A stretch of DNA of 64,000 nt from Seminavis robusta (GCA_903772945.1 CAICTM010000457.1:1-64000), one strand, 5' to 3'; counted from the first letter of the stretch, positions 40,815 to 52,052 are shown. Notes: a model not told the origin generated them from the letters alone. Numbers and translations are program-made.

Positions 40815-42449
40815 ATGATGCTTCGATTGGCGCTTGTGGCCCTCATCTCACTCCAGAGCGTTGTTGCCCAGCAAGCTGAGTGCGATGGCTATGGCTACGG
40901 CCCGGATGTTTTGACGACCCAATTGGGAGTGGAGATGCCCCAGAACTGTTATGAGGAAGACGAGACTGGCAACACGCGTTGCTACCACACCTATGTGCCT
41001 CCCTGTGCCGAGGGCAAGCCCAGTCCTCTTCTCATGATTCTTCATGGCAGTCAAAGCTGTCCTGTTGTGAATGCCAACGAAAATGGTTGGATCCAAAAGG
41101 CACAAGAGGAGTGCTTTGTCATCGTTTACCCATTGGTAAGTACATGTATCTTTGGATGTTTTACTGTGATCACTTTGTATCGTCTCGATTGTTAGAGGTG
41201 CTATTTTGTTTCTAACTCTTAGTATCGATTAATCAATCTACTCCATTCCAATCTCTACAAGGGGAACATGGTTCAATTATCGTCCTTTGAACTCGAAATG
41301 AATTGTTGGGAGGTCCCTGGAGGTTTGAACCTGCCGCCTGCACCCATTCCCGATGGCCCAGTGGCTGACCCTTGTTGTTGCTCAACCGAGGAAACGTCGG
41401 TTCCAGGCAGCGTGGACTTGGACTTTCTCCACAAGGTAATTGAATCCGTGGTAATGGAAGAAATGGTCGATGTGTCCAGGATTTATCTCTCGGGTCACTC
41501 CAACGGCTGCATCTTGGCCCATGCATATCTTCGCACCTACTCGGATATTGTGGCGGCCATGAGCTGTACTGCCGCCCCTGCCATTACGCCTATTCCAGAC
41601 TCGTACAACCCTACTCCACAACTAAGCATTCGAGGTCAGTTGGATGAAATTGTGGCTTATGACGGATTATTCATTGATGACTTGTTGTTTGGGGAGTTCT
41701 TTATCTTTCCAAGTGCTGAAGCATGCTTTGAGGAGTACTTGGAAGCGAATGGATGCCAGGGCCCAGAGGATGCTGATTCTACCACAGTAGCCGTGCCTGA
41801 AATGGATCTCCCCGGTGTGACTGCCACAATGGAACATCGCAAAGGTCGGGGTTGCGCGGCTGATACCGAGCTGGTCATTCTCAACACGGCAGGACATGCC
41901 ATTGTCAACAATGACGTTGAAGACAACCCACTAGCTGCCACTACAACCGTGGATATCACTTCTCTCATGTGGGACTTTGTGGCTCGTCAATCTCGCAGTG
42001 AACCTGCTCCGCTTACCACGACTGCTGCACTTACCGCCACTGTGGACGCAGGAGGAAATGAAACAGACACTGCTGACGGTGAGCCAGACATGGCTGACGC
42101 AGGAGGAAATGGAGCAGACACTGCTGACAGTGAGCCAGACATGGCTGAGGCAGGAGGAAACGAAACAGACACTGCTGACGGTGAGCCAGGCATGGCTGAC
42201 GCAGGAGGAAATGGAGCAGACACTGCTGACGGTGAGCCAGACATGGCTGAGGCAGGAGGAAACGCAACAGACACCGCCGACGGTGAGCCCACCGCTGCCA
42301 ATGCAGGAGGAAACGGAGCAGACACTGCTGACAGTGAGCCAAGCAACTCTTCTGATAATACAGAGGGCGAATCCATTGGAGTTGTTGGTGCGGGGTTAAA
42401 TGCATTGGTTCTTTCCCTTGCTTTGCTCTGCTCCTTCTTGGCCTACTGA
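40815..42449 (+). CDS. Secreted, probably GPI-anchored esterase (PHB-depolymerase/feruloyl-esterase-like), two exons
   Basis: Exon 1 is 40815-41135, intron 41136-41261 (GTAAGT...CTACAAG, 126 nt, phase 0), exon 2 41262-42449; total 502 aa. Residues 1-19 are a signal peptide (MMLRLALVALISLQSVVAQ). The alpha/beta-hydrolase core shows LLMILHGS, then the nucleophile elbow YLSGHSNG, a likely acid in GQLDEIVAYDG and a likely His in NTAGHAIVN, all in the usual order for CE1-like esterases. Many Cys pairs (DPCCCSTEE) fit a secreted protein. An acidic region of six 17-aa repeats (AGGNETDTADGEPDMAD type) precedes a C-terminal hydrophobic tail (LNALVLSLALLCSFLAY) after a small-residue stretch, as in GPI-anchor signals. 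Expected role: cell-surface or cell-wall ester hydrolysis; substrate unknown. Confidence 0.8.
42048..42353 (+). repeat. Coding minisatellite, six copies of 51 bp
   Basis: Units start at 42048, 42099, 42150, 42201, 42252 and 42303, each beginning GCAGGAGGAAA. The unit length is a multiple of three, so copy-number change keeps the frame. The repeats are not identical, but the first five are very close. Confidence 0.9.
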
Positions 42450-43274
42450 GGGCATCAAAAATTGTGGCACCGTTCCAAGAATAATAAAGTCGTATGGTTC
42501 TACTTGTTGTTACACCACTTACGACGATGTAATACGATAAAGATAGGAGAACCCAATACGTCAATCGTTCGGTTCTACTTGTAAAACTGCTTTCACCTAA
42601 ACCTAACGGGTACGGTAGACTACGCCTGTTGCATTCCGGGTATTTTTGAAACCTCTTTCTTGCAGCACAAACCAACCAGTGAGTGTGGAAGCAACCGTGG
42701 GCTCAGGGAATAGCAAGTAAGTTTCACACTGGTTGGCAAGTGGTGCACCAAGGCCCGAGTTACAAAAGTCTTGAAACGACTGGACTCTCCCTCGAAGGAA
42801 CCGCAACAGCTTCGTAGAAGAGAAGGTGAACAGCTTCGTTGTAGGTACCGTATGTAGAAGTAACAGTGGGTATGGAAGTCGACGTGGAACACAAAAGTTG
42901 AAGGGGAGGGCGACGATATGCTTTACTCAACGCTGTGAAGATAGGCTTCATCACAGACGTCTCCTTACTGTAGAACTCGATGGAACGAGAGAAGCTGAGC
43001 TTTCAATTTTTGGACTTCTTTGATGAGACCGTCTCATCTGACAAGCCGAACATTTAGCTAGCAAATAGAACAATATGAAGTAACCGGTATCATTTCCTTT
43101 TGTTGTGTAGGTTTAAAAGCGGAATGTAATGCATGCAAATAAATGTTGCAAACGACCCAACGACGAAGCAACGTGAAAATGGATTCGATTCCCCGATTCG
43201 ATTGAATGGTTCATTCAACTCAGGACCACCAAGAAGGCAAGTGCAAAAGAAGACATGGAAAATCAAGCATCACC
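42450..43274. other. Convergent intergenic gap
   Basis: About 825 bases between the esterase and the minus-strand gene at 43275. No gene recognised; long antisense frames across the esterase minisatellite extend into it and are artefacts. Confidence 0.5.
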
Positions 43275-44024
43275 TTACACCTCATCATCCGACTGATCCG
43301 CCGCTAGCATTTCCTTTTCTTCTTCCGCATCATCTTCTACATTTCCCGTGACACCAAACATAATGACCAGTTCTTCGGGAGTATGCAGCACGGTTTCATT
43401 GAGGAATTCCTTTTTGTATCCTCCCAATTCGGCATCCATGAGACTCTTGTGGAGTCGCCGGTATGCCTGACACAGTTTCTCCTTGACTTTGGTTTCGACC
43501 AACGCCCTGGCTCGTTCATCAAACTCCTTGGCTTCTTCTGGAGGTGTAAAGGGCAATTGACCCGGTTCATGGGTTTGGAGATATTCGTGAAAACTCCCCA
43601 ACGCCTTGGCAATCTCGTCATTGCCCAATCCCTGGAATTCAGCCATGGCAATGTAGGCACCCTGTCCGTGCATGTCGGCCATGAAATGGACCTGTTTCCA
43701 CGTTTTGTGCGTTTTGAGAATTCCAAACAAACCGAGACTCTTGGTGACACGGATTGTCTCGTGTGCTACCATTTTCGACAAGAGAGTTTCCTTGCGATGT
43801 TCAATCTTTTGATGCAATCGTTCCGAGACATCGTGTTCCATGGACCCAAATTCTTCAGCGGCTCGTAGCGACTCGTGAAAATGTCCCACATCATTGAGAC
43901 TGAGGTTCTTGTTGTCGAGCGCGGCTTCCATCACGGACTCGCTCAGCCACGACAGATCCAAAGCGCTGCACGAGTTGTTGTTGTTGTCGCCATTATTATT
44001 GTCAGCAGGAGTAGTGCCTGTCAT
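43275..44024 (-). CDS. Unknown helical protein, C-terminus resembling the tail of Golgi tethering subunit COG6
   Basis: A 249-aa frame from ATG 44024. The first 18 residues are an Asn-rich run. The rest is helical and highly charged without membrane segments. The last 60 residues (KEKLCQAYRRLHKSLMDAEL, then HTPEELVIMFGV) recall the end of COG6, where EAY..IY.AIMDP..Y and H.P.Q..T.LG are conserved. A normal COG6 is about 650-700 aa, so if related this is a short independent piece or paralogue. The match rests on pattern memory alone. It is divergent with the PLD gene (561 bases between starts), so both may share a promoter region. Confidence 0.6.
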   Translation of the reverse strand: MTGTTPADNNNGDNNNNSCSALDLSWLSESVMEAALDNKNLSLNDVGHFHESLRAAEEFGSMEHDVSERLHQKIEHRKETLLSKMVAHETIRVTKSLGLFGILKTHKTWKQVHFMADMHGQGAYIAMAEFQGLGNDEIAKALGSFHEYLQTHEPGQLPFTPPEEAKEFDERARALVETKVKEKLCQAYRRLHKSLMDAELGGYKKEFLNETVLHTPEELVIMFGVTGNVEDDAEEEKEMLAADQSDDEV

Positions 44025-44585
44025 GGTGGATTGTGTTGTGTTGTGTTGTGTATTAGAGGAGAAGGATCGAAGAGACTAATATGAGAGAGAGAGATGGCTC
44101 TATTTTTTGGTGATGTGCCAGTTCGTCTTGGGGTGTTTATGGTGTCGGCGGGAATGCGGAATGCCCTTCGTTGATGTCCGCTTCGGGCTTTTGCGAAGCC
44201 AATTTCAGGTTTCAGCGTCTCGGATCTTTTCTAAAAGCCAGGCTCAAAGAATTATGGACCCTATTTTCTAAAGGTCTGGATCTTTTCGAATAAGCCAGCT
44301 CAAAGGCTGCGGGAACCCAAACGCCAACGGAAAGATCCAAGATCCAACGGCCAGAAGAAGAAAAACAAAATTGCACACGAATGACGACGAAGAAGAAGCT
44401 TCGAGTGAGCTCTTTCAGGTCTTGCCACAACTCAACATCCTAGTCTAGCTAGTACATCGCAATCGGAAGAGCATCTTGTTGGTATCTCCCATTCCTTCTA
44501 CTCGCTCGTCGTTCATTCCTTCCTTCCATCCATCCATCCATCCATCAAAGTAAGCAAGAAGTAAAGTAAACAACCATACCATAGC
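44025..44585. promoter_or_regulatory. Divergent promoter region
   Basis: 561 bases between the starts of two divergent genes. It carries CTAGCTAG at 44445-44452 and a (CCAT)n microsatellite at 44525-44546, about 40 bases before the PLD start. No TATA box stands out. Confidence 0.4.
44525..44546. repeat. (TCCA)n microsatellite
   Basis: Five and a half copies of the TCCA unit in the 5' leader of the PLD gene. Confidence 0.85.
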
Positions 44586-46511
44586 ATGCCTCTCTTTGGT
44601 CGCTTTTGGCCCAAAAAAAAAGACGACGAATCCTCGGGCGAAGAATGCGAAGACAAATCGGCAGATGATTTGTCGTACGTCGGAGAGGCCGTCTACAATG
44701 TCCTACGACGCCATCACAACCATCATCATCACGAACTGTGGAATGTGACCAAGGGCAAAATTGTCGGTGACCTTCAATTCACTCCTCGCGATGCGTTTAC
44801 GCGCATGGATCGCACGGACCCCGTGGATGGCCATGACGATTGGTTTCCCAAAGCGGCCCTCTCGGTCATGCGCAAAACCCAAGTCTGGTGTGATGTTCTA
44901 TCGTTGGCGCCACCCGATGGCAAATTCATGGTCGAATTCAAAGATGCCCTGCGAGAAATTTGTGAAAATCAAACCTTTGAAACGTCACTCATGAGTGGCC
45001 ACAATCGCATTACCGTCCGCATGATGTTTGGCAATATCGTGGGAATGCCCGTCAATTGCAACCGCATCATTAAGGAATTGACCAAAGATTTGCCGCCCGA
45101 TGCCAAGCACAAACTCAAATTGTGGGTCGGATCGTGGCGCAAGGATGTCTCGTGGAATCATGCCAAAATTATTGCCGTTGATGGCAAATACCTCTGGACG
45201 GGAGGACACAATTTCTGGGATCCACACTATTTACAAGAAAAACCCGTCAATGACCTCAGTCTCGAAATGGAAGGAGGTGTCGCACGAGATGCCCATCGAT
45301 TCGCCAATGCCCAATGGGGATATGTGGTCAAAAAACAGTCCACGGCATGGGGTCGTTTTGTCGACAAGAATGTCGGTGATTATATGGAAGTGCCTCGTCG
45401 CGCCCGTGTCACCGTCAGTGACTTCCCCGAAACCAACGCCGCCGAGTTTCCACCGTATTACAAGGAACGGAAACAAATCATGAGACGATCTGTCGACAAT
45501 AGAATGAGAGATCCCGATTATGTACCCTGTATTACCATGGGACGGTATGGTGCCTTGCTCAAAAAGGCAAGGCCATCGGATGATGGCATTGAAGCCATGC
45601 TCAAAGCGGCAAAAGTAGTCATTCGCATGGCCATTCAAGATTTGGGACCCGTTCCATTGCCGGGAACCAAACAGGCATTGCCGGGTCTTTCCTGGCCACA
45701 TGTCTACTTGAAAGCATTGGCTTTGGCGATTTGGGAACGTGCGGTTGATGTTGAAATTGTATTGAGCAATCCAGGATCCATTCCCGGTAATCTCAGTCCG
45801 ACCGAAGCGTGTTATGGCAATGGATGGTCGTGTGTCGATGTGGCTGCCGAAATCATCAAGACGATCAGGAAAATGTATCCCTCCGCGTCGGATTCCGAAT
45901 TACGAGTCAAAGTACAAGACAATCTTCGAGTGTGCTTTCTACGATCGCCCGAGGGAGGACGGCATTACAAGGATGGACAAACCCTGGGATTGCATTGTAA
46001 GTATTGGTACCGAAAAAACAGTCCACAATTCATTCAATTTCGTTTTTTCCTCACTATCCAATCTGTACGTGCCATCATGATGTATTGTCTGCCTGACGCT
46101 ACGAAAACAAATGACAACACACAAAAACGACAAACGAAAATAGCCAAGCACTTTATTGTGGATGACATTTGCTGTTACATTGGATCTCAGAATCTCTACA
46201 TTTGTGATTTGGCCGAATGGGGCGTCGTCATTGACGATCGAGAAAAGACACAATTCGTCAAGGGACAGTACTGGGATCCCATGTGGAAGACATCCTATAA
46301 GGTGGATGACTGCGAGGTCGACAAGGTCATGGATGGACTCGAAATCAGTCGAGAAGCCGACAATCAGTACGAGCTCACCGTATTGCAGTACGAACAGGCC
46401 AAGCAAAAGCTTCACGCTACGGCCACCGCCAACATAGATGCATTCAACAAAAAGATTGGCAAGGACGACAGGGACGGTCCTGATTCATCAGAGAGTGATG
46501 GAGAAGAGTAG
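44586..46511 (+). CDS. Phospholipase D-like protein with two HKD motifs, two exons
   Basis: Exon 1 is 44586-45996, intron 45997-46143 (GTAAGT...AAATAG, 147 nt), exon 2 46144-46511; the spliced protein is about 592 aa. The first HKD motif is WNHAKIIAVDGKYLWTGGHNFWD. The second is assembled only by splicing: exon 1 ends in LGLH plus one base and exon 2 gives the rest, making GLHSKHFIVDD followed by CYIGSQNLY. If the intron stayed in, the frame would remain open (49 extra codons) but the His of the second HKD would be separated from its Lys. N-terminus: a basic-acidic head (PKKKDDESSGEE) and an HHNHHHHE run; no signal peptide. Tail: helical and acidic (DSSESDGEE). HKD enzymes cleave or transfer phosphodiesters such as phosphatidylcholine or cardiolipin; the substrate here is not evident. 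No PX, PH or C2 domain. Confidence 0.85.
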   Translation: MPLFGRFWPKKKDDESSGEECEDKSADDLSYVGEAVYNVLRRHHNHHHHELWNVTKGKIVGDLQFTPRDAFTRMDRTDPVDGHDDWFPKAALSVMRKTQVWCDVLSLAPPDGKFMVEFKDALREICENQTFETSLMSGHNRITVRMMFGNIVGMPVNCNRIIKELTKDLPPDAKHKLKLWVGSWRKDVSWNHAKIIAVDGKYLWTGGHNFWDPHYLQEKPVNDLSLEMEGGVARDAHRFANAQWGYVVKKQSTAWGRFVDKNVGDYMEVPRRARVTVSDFPETNAAEFPPYYKERKQIMRRSVDNRMRDPDYVPCITMGRYGALLKKARPSDDGIEAMLKAAKVVIRMAIQDLGPVPLPGTKQALPGLSWPHVYLKALALAIWERAVDVEIVLSNPGSIPGNLSPTEACYGNGWSCVDVAAEIIKTIRKMYPSASDSELRVKVQDNLRVCFLRSPEGGRHYKDGQTLGLHCKYWYRKNSPQFIQFRFFLTIQSVRAIMMYCLPDATKTNDNTQKRQTKIAKHFIVDDICCYIGSQNLYICDLAEWGVVIDDREKTQFVKGQYWDPMWKTSYKVDDCEVDKVMDGLEISREADNQYELTVLQYEQAKQKLHATATANIDAFNKKIGKDDRDGPDSSESDGEE

Positions 46512-46780
46512 TGCCTTTGGTCGGAACAAGATCTTGCACAGTGTTTTTTTGCCACAGGTGACGGGGGTGCCGTTTTTGTTCTGTGTTTTACGTAAGGAAG
46601 AATGTGTTTCTGTTTAGTTTTATTGTGTTTAGATAGATAGATTAGCAGTCCTAGCTTCCAGTACATTGCCTTTGTGCCGAGTCTCTACTGTAGCGCTGTC
46701 GACTGGTGTCCCTACCCTCCAGGTGAATATTTGGGCTTCCTGTGTTACTTGCATCTTTGAAAGCCCCTCCCATTCCCCGT

Positions 46781-49700
46781 CTATCCGTGCTGGGCACTCT
46801 CTGTGATTGGCATTCCACATATTTTCTTGTCATACTGCCAATCATGGATTCGAAAGACAGAGGTGCCTCCTTCATCCCAAATAATCCCGTTTTTGAGGAA
46901 TCTTCGAGCAGGTCTCAAGATGGCAACTGCAGCATTGTCTGCCGCCAACAGGCCCTCCAAAAGTGGCTGCATATTGAGTCCATTCGAAGACCAGGTTAAC
47001 ATGTTCATCAACTTGCAAGCATTTTCTGACAGCTTTTCATCCCAGAAGTGTTCCGAAAGGGAGGCGATAACTGTGGAAGGACCCCCTGCTTTCGTAAAAG
47101 CAAGTTTGGCATCAGCCTTTGTAAAGTCCACCATGGAAAGGAGACGGAACGCAGCCTTTTGGACCAATAGGTAATGGGGAGTTGAACTCATTGCATTGAT
47201 GATGCCATGAACACAGCAATAAGGGCTCTCAGCAGGCATAATGGCACTGATGCCACCATCACGTACCAATGATGAAAAGATGTGAATGACATGTACACTG
47301 ACCTCTTCTGAACAACCAATGTCTTCAGGAGGGGCAATGGTAATTGAGGCAACAAACTTGGGGACAGCTGCAATGGCACTAAGGCAAGCAGTGCTCTTGG
47401 CAAGCTTCTTTAAAACAAAGGTGCAATCCTCAAACATACCAGGGTCCTCATGTTTTCGTGCCTGCTGGGCTCCGCCGACCACCAAATCAATGATTCCATG
47501 CGGATTGTCCATCATGCCACTTGCCCCCAAGTCAATGCACGTAAGCAAGGCACAGCCAGTTGATGCCAAAAAAGGATTGTTTGGTTGCTCCTTCCAAAAG
47601 GACATCAAAGCATGCAAGTACTGTGGTGCCAAGTGAGGGTACCGAGAGAGCACCATACACATCAACATAAAAGCAATCCAAGTCCATTCTTCCGCATACA
47701 CATCCTTCCGGATGGTGCATTCTGCCAAACCAACCACAGCTTCTGCCTGGCCTGTTCGGTCGAGGAGTGCAGCCGTTCTGCCAATGGTGTCTGTGGAGCG
47801 ATGTAGGACTTTGTAGAGTAGACTGCACGCATCTCTGTTGATCTTTGCATGGTCGGCAAACGTCTTATGCGATCGCAATATCGTGATGACCAGCTTGATG
47901 GAATCACAGGGCAAGTCCCAAAAAAAGGTTTCTCCTTGCTTGTCAATATCATAGGAAGTGCGCTCAAGGCATTCAATTCCCCCCTCTTGGAGTTCCACCG
48001 ACCTGGGGTGCATTTTGAGGGCTTGGAGAATTGTGCCTGCTGCTTTGAGGAGTGCACTGTTGAGCAGCGCATAATCATTCTCGTCCGGGGTTCTAAAGTC
48101 CAAATCAAGACCATGTAGTCTACGCAACCCACAAATTTTGCTGGCAGTCTCATACTTCATAGCAGCCAATAGTCGGAAAAAGGAAACTATTGCATGGCAC
48201 ACTTTGCAGTGTTCCAACAACCTTTTCAATGCAGTCACCAACACCTCTGCGCCATGTTGCTTCAAAAATGCTTGATGGAAAGTGCTGACCTTGATACTAG
48301 CACGGCAAACGACCGATGAAGCTTGCCTCTGGAGCTCTCGATTTGTCGAGTGCATTTTCATTGCCAAAACGAGGACCAAGGCCAGCTTTTCCGTGGCTTG
48401 CCGATGCTCTAATATGAGCTCCAAGCTGGGCTCATCGTCTGGTCCAAATATGCGTCTCAGAATGTGTGGGACCCGTCGAATCTGGCCAACTAGAATGTCA
48501 GCATTGCTGAGATTGTTCTTCATCTCGTCTATTGTTTGATCCAATTCCGTCTGTTGCTCCCTTTCTGTGGTTTCTGTTGGGCCAAGCTGGCGGCGCGAGT
48601 TGCCCGATCCTGACTTTACTGTGTTTGGTTGCCTGTCATATGATGCCGCTTGTTGTCGTAGAGAAGGAGGGACTCCTACAGCAGGGACACCGTTGATATT
48701 CATTGCTTCCCCAATATGCTGTCTTTGATTGCTTTCAATGATGCCCAACTTGTAGACAACAACAAACTGTTGGCCAGACGTATCATCCGTGTCCATCACG
48801 AATTGTTGCAATGAAATGATGGAATTCTGTTGAAGTGAGCCGTTTTCCACCAAGTGGTTGTTGCTTTCGCTGAGGAACCCACGGATAAATTTTGTCCCAT
48901 CCGAAAGGAGCAGCTACATGTAAGGCAACACGAAATGAGACCATTAGAATGAAACCTTACAAACCTGACTCTCCTTCTGTCAGAATTTCCACTTACACGA
49001 TACAGATCAGTAGTGTCGCTCGAATTATTGAACTTGTGGATATGGGTGGTCTGCACCTTTGGTTGGAACGAAGGGTCCTCTTTGGAACTCTTCATTCGAA
49101 AGATTCGGGTGACGGCATCCAGCGTCAATGCCTCCCTCTCGATTTCACGAGCCATTCTTTCCGCTTTGGCGACTTGCCTACTGTCCAAGTGCTTTTTTCC
49201 CAGCTTGGTAGAGTACAAACCCATGTCAAAGGGGGGTACTTTGACTTTGACCAGCTTCTCGTTTGCCTTGAACTGATCCCATCCACCAATGGACCCAGAA
49301 AGTTCATATCCACCACAACCCGCTTCCGCACTTGTCCAAGCGCCATCCGCAGTCACCAAGTCCATACTGTGCCTTTCTCCTGTCCCTCCCGAGATCTCAC
49401 TATCTGCTGGTATTGAATTAGTGGACCCCCCCTTGGAAAACACATTGCTCTTGTTCGCAGTGGCTGGCAAGGAGCCTGTTCCGGTGTTCTCTGCTGGAAA
49501 ACTGGCAAACTTGCCTGACGGAGTGGTGGCAGTCCACTGATCAGGCACCTCTGGTTCGTCGGCGCCCGCTGGCACTTTTGATGGAGATTTCGTTGAAATT
49601 AGGTGTTTGGTAACTGGGGTGTCACTGCCGCGTTCCGGTTCTTTTGGCCCTTCCGCTAACAAGGCCACTGGCGGTTTGCTGGCATCTTCTGCTTCACCAG

Positions 49701-50130
49701 TGGACATGGGCTCGTCTCTTAGGTCTTTCTCGAAACAAATGACAATCTGGTTCTTTTCTGGATCAAAACCCTCATGGGCCAGAATGCTCTTGATGCCTGA
49801 GTCAAATTCTTGAGTGTTTTCCACAAAGATGAAATCATAGTTGTCATTTCCGTAGATACCGAGACAAACTGTCTCGTCCCTAACAATGTAATTGATATAG
49901 GGATGCTTGAAACCAGCATTCTTAATGATGTACTGGGCAAGCTTTTCTCGAAAGTTAAAGAGAAGTTTGGCAGTATTCTTCTTCCTGCGATACAGGTGCT
50001 TTATGGGCACGGACAATTGAAAGCATGTGAAATCCTCCTCCGGGAGAAGAAGATTTGTGCTGCCATCACCAACCATCACAACAAATTTCAGTGTATTCCA
50101 GTGCTCTGCAATCACATCGAATGGAGGCAT
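46781..50130 (-). CDS. LsmAD / RPA70-N-like OB / armadillo-type multidomain protein, two exons
   Basis: The start is ATG 50130 (MPPFDVIAEHW); an upstream extension would need GTG. Exon 1 runs to 48997, intron 48996-48914 (GTAAGT...CATGTAG, 83 nt, phase 0), exon 2 48913-46781; total about 1,088 aa. Residues 1-140 are a folded region of unknown type. Around 284-333 (WDQFKANEKL ... YSTKL ... AKAERMAREIE) is an LsmAD domain as in ataxin-2/Pbp1 proteins. Directly after, about 352-440, comes an OB-like domain matching the N-terminal domain of replication protein A large subunit: PKVQTTHIHKF, DLYRLLLSDGTKFIRGFL, NHLVENGSLQQN, and QQFVVVYKLGIIE; the splice falls between DLYR and LLLSDG, confirming the junction. 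The last 550 residues are an armadillo/HEAT-like helical repeat. This order is not one I know from ataxin-2 or RPA. Confidence 0.75.
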
Positions 50131-51863
50131 TGTGGCTTCTCTGGCCCTTGGCACACAACTGCACCGTGACTGATCCAGCTAAGTTGATAGATTCTGCTTT
50201 TCTGATCCAAATTGACACTGGTCTCGAGCGACGAGCGACTGGCTTGCTTTCAACGATTGTTTCTCTCCCCCTACCTAATGGTTTATTGTAATAGACTGAC
50301 AGCTCATGCGTCTTTGTTGCTGTGTTGCTACTAATTATTCTCTTGTCCTGTACAGGTACCACAGCAGTCTCTGCACTGTGCACCATGCCTGCTATGTCGG
50401 CAGAACAGATCGCAAAGCAGATGAAACGGCAAAAATATATCTCGTGAAACGACAAAAATATGCATTGCCGTGGCGGCTTTTCCGTACGACGGTGCGCTAG
50501 CTAGTCTTGAGCCTATTCATTTTATCTAGACTACTAGCTAGCCAGGTTGAAATGTTTTCGTTTCAGCATTCTTTAGGTAGTAGAATAGCAATAGCCACAA
50601 AGCACTTATTGATACCTCTGCAAACCACAATCACAGGGGTTTGGCAGTGCTCAATAAGCCCTCATCTCAAGAGGGAAACCTCTAGTCTTCCAAGAATGCA
50701 ATCCACTGGATGCGCCAATGCAAAACTGGTTGAGATTTGGACACCCTTTGGACACCCTTGATTCTGGCTGGAATGATGGATGAGTCATGGCTATGACCAG
50801 GAGGGTAAATAGACGTAGTACCAGCAGATTCCCAGTGATTGTGATCTCCTAGAAGCACAGTAAAGTACTTTGGATGGCTGCCTACAGGAAACCCACACTT
50901 GGTCGTACCGTATCAAACTGGGACTTTGACAGAATCAATCGTATCTTGATCCCACTCTGAGGGCTTCGTCTCACCCATGCACGGCTGGTTTGCTTCAAGG
51001 TCCTCCATTTTGGCTTCAAGGTCACCCACCGTTCAGTGCACCGATGAAGCCATTTGCGCCATGATTAGGCCAACGTGAGCTTGCAACAAAGGTTTGATTG
51101 ATTGATTGATCACAATGATTAGTAGTTATTATTTGCTACTGCGCCGAGGGCTTGCTTTTACTTCACTCAGAATGACAAGGGGTCATGACAGTAATCTTTT
51201 CCGGGGGCGAATGGGTCAGAGATCTCTGAAATGAACTTGCCAACTTGGCCGATGCCAAAGCCAAGCATAGCACAACCAGAGATCAAAGCGAAAGAAGCAA
51301 AGAGAACAGTGATACCAACAGCTGCAAGGCGACGGATAGTGGATCTTTTTGGTTGCGGTCCATACATCCCGAATCAGACAATACCTGAATCCACAAACAA
51401 CTCGCGGGACCTCCAGCGGCTGTGGTGGCCGTCTCACTTCTCCTATGTAGGCATTCGTGATGTGTTCTAGCTACAAATATATTGTTTTGCGCATTTGCGC
51501 ATGCACAGCTAGTAGAGGGGAGATCAGCGCTTGTCGAACGTATTCTGGGGTGGATCTTTGCTGGCTCGAGCTTTCAAGTAAAACCCTTTGATTGGGTTTT
51601 TGCATTTCATATCCAACGGTCCACAATTCGAGCCTCGGGCAGCTTCCAAACACACTTCATAACATACTACTGTACAGTACTTCGGTTCAATCCAATTCTG
51701 AAGCCATGACAAACGAGACCTCGATGCTTCTCCCCCGCGATGTCGGACACGAGGATGAAGGCAGCGGAATTCTTGATCCTCTTTGAGCGCAAGATAACTG
51801 TTGATTCACTGAACGGCAATTTTGAAAATGTATTGAATGGACTATGGATCGTTCCAAGCACTA
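50131..51863. other. Intergenic region, one doubtful small gene inside
   Basis: About 1.7 kb. CTAGCTAG at 50497-50504 and 50534-50541, a GATT-rich microsatellite near 51092-51108, and the doubtful frame at 51167-51367. Otherwise nothing recognised. Confidence 0.45.
51167..51367 (-). CDS. Doubtful small membrane protein
   Basis: A 66-aa frame (MYGPQPKRSTIRRLAAVG) with a basic N-terminus and one hydrophobic stretch (VLFASFALISGCAMLGFGIG). Such a layout is plausible for a tail of a larger spliced gene or a small single-pass protein, but there is no family match and no upstream exon I can defend. Confidence 0.3.
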   Translation of the reverse strand: MYGPQPKRSTIRRLAAVGITVLFASFALISGCAMLGFGIGQVGKFISEISDPFAPGKDYCHDPLSF

Positions 51864-52052
51864 CTAGGCCACGGGTCGAATATGCTTTAGCTTTTCCGTG
51901 GCAATACTCATCGTGCCATCACCCTGGGGATTCAAATTTACAACCAGCCTGGTCTTCCAACGCCCTTCGTTGTTGGGATCGGGGCCAAGGATATCGACGA
52001 GTTGACTATTCAATTCGGGTTTAGCCTTGAGTCCAAACAACTGCATGACATC
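51864..52052 (-). pseudogene. 3' end of the MYND gene, cut off by the retrotransposon
   Basis: On the minus strand, right after the 5-bp target duplication GATGT (52052-52048), the sequence reads C ATG CAG..., giving MQLFGLKAKPELN ... LGPDPNNEGRW ... SIATEKLKHIRPVA and stop TAG. This is the usual C-terminal motif of diatom MYND proteins of this kind (GDVMQL.GL...GPDPNNEGRW...LKHIRPV). It follows in frame from the upstream half at 58592-59391 once the element and one target copy are removed, giving 327 aa. It lacks its own start and promoter. Confidence 0.9.

Noticed and set aside
42031-42675. Long minus-strand frame (about 214 codons) rich in LLRFLL/CLAHRQQ repeats
   Set aside because: It is the antisense reading of the esterase's 51-bp minisatellite, which is itself open in several frames.
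45980-46170. Apparent loss of the His in the second HKD motif of the phospholipase D
   Set aside because: The loss disappears once the 147-nt intron is removed; the spliced motif is complete.
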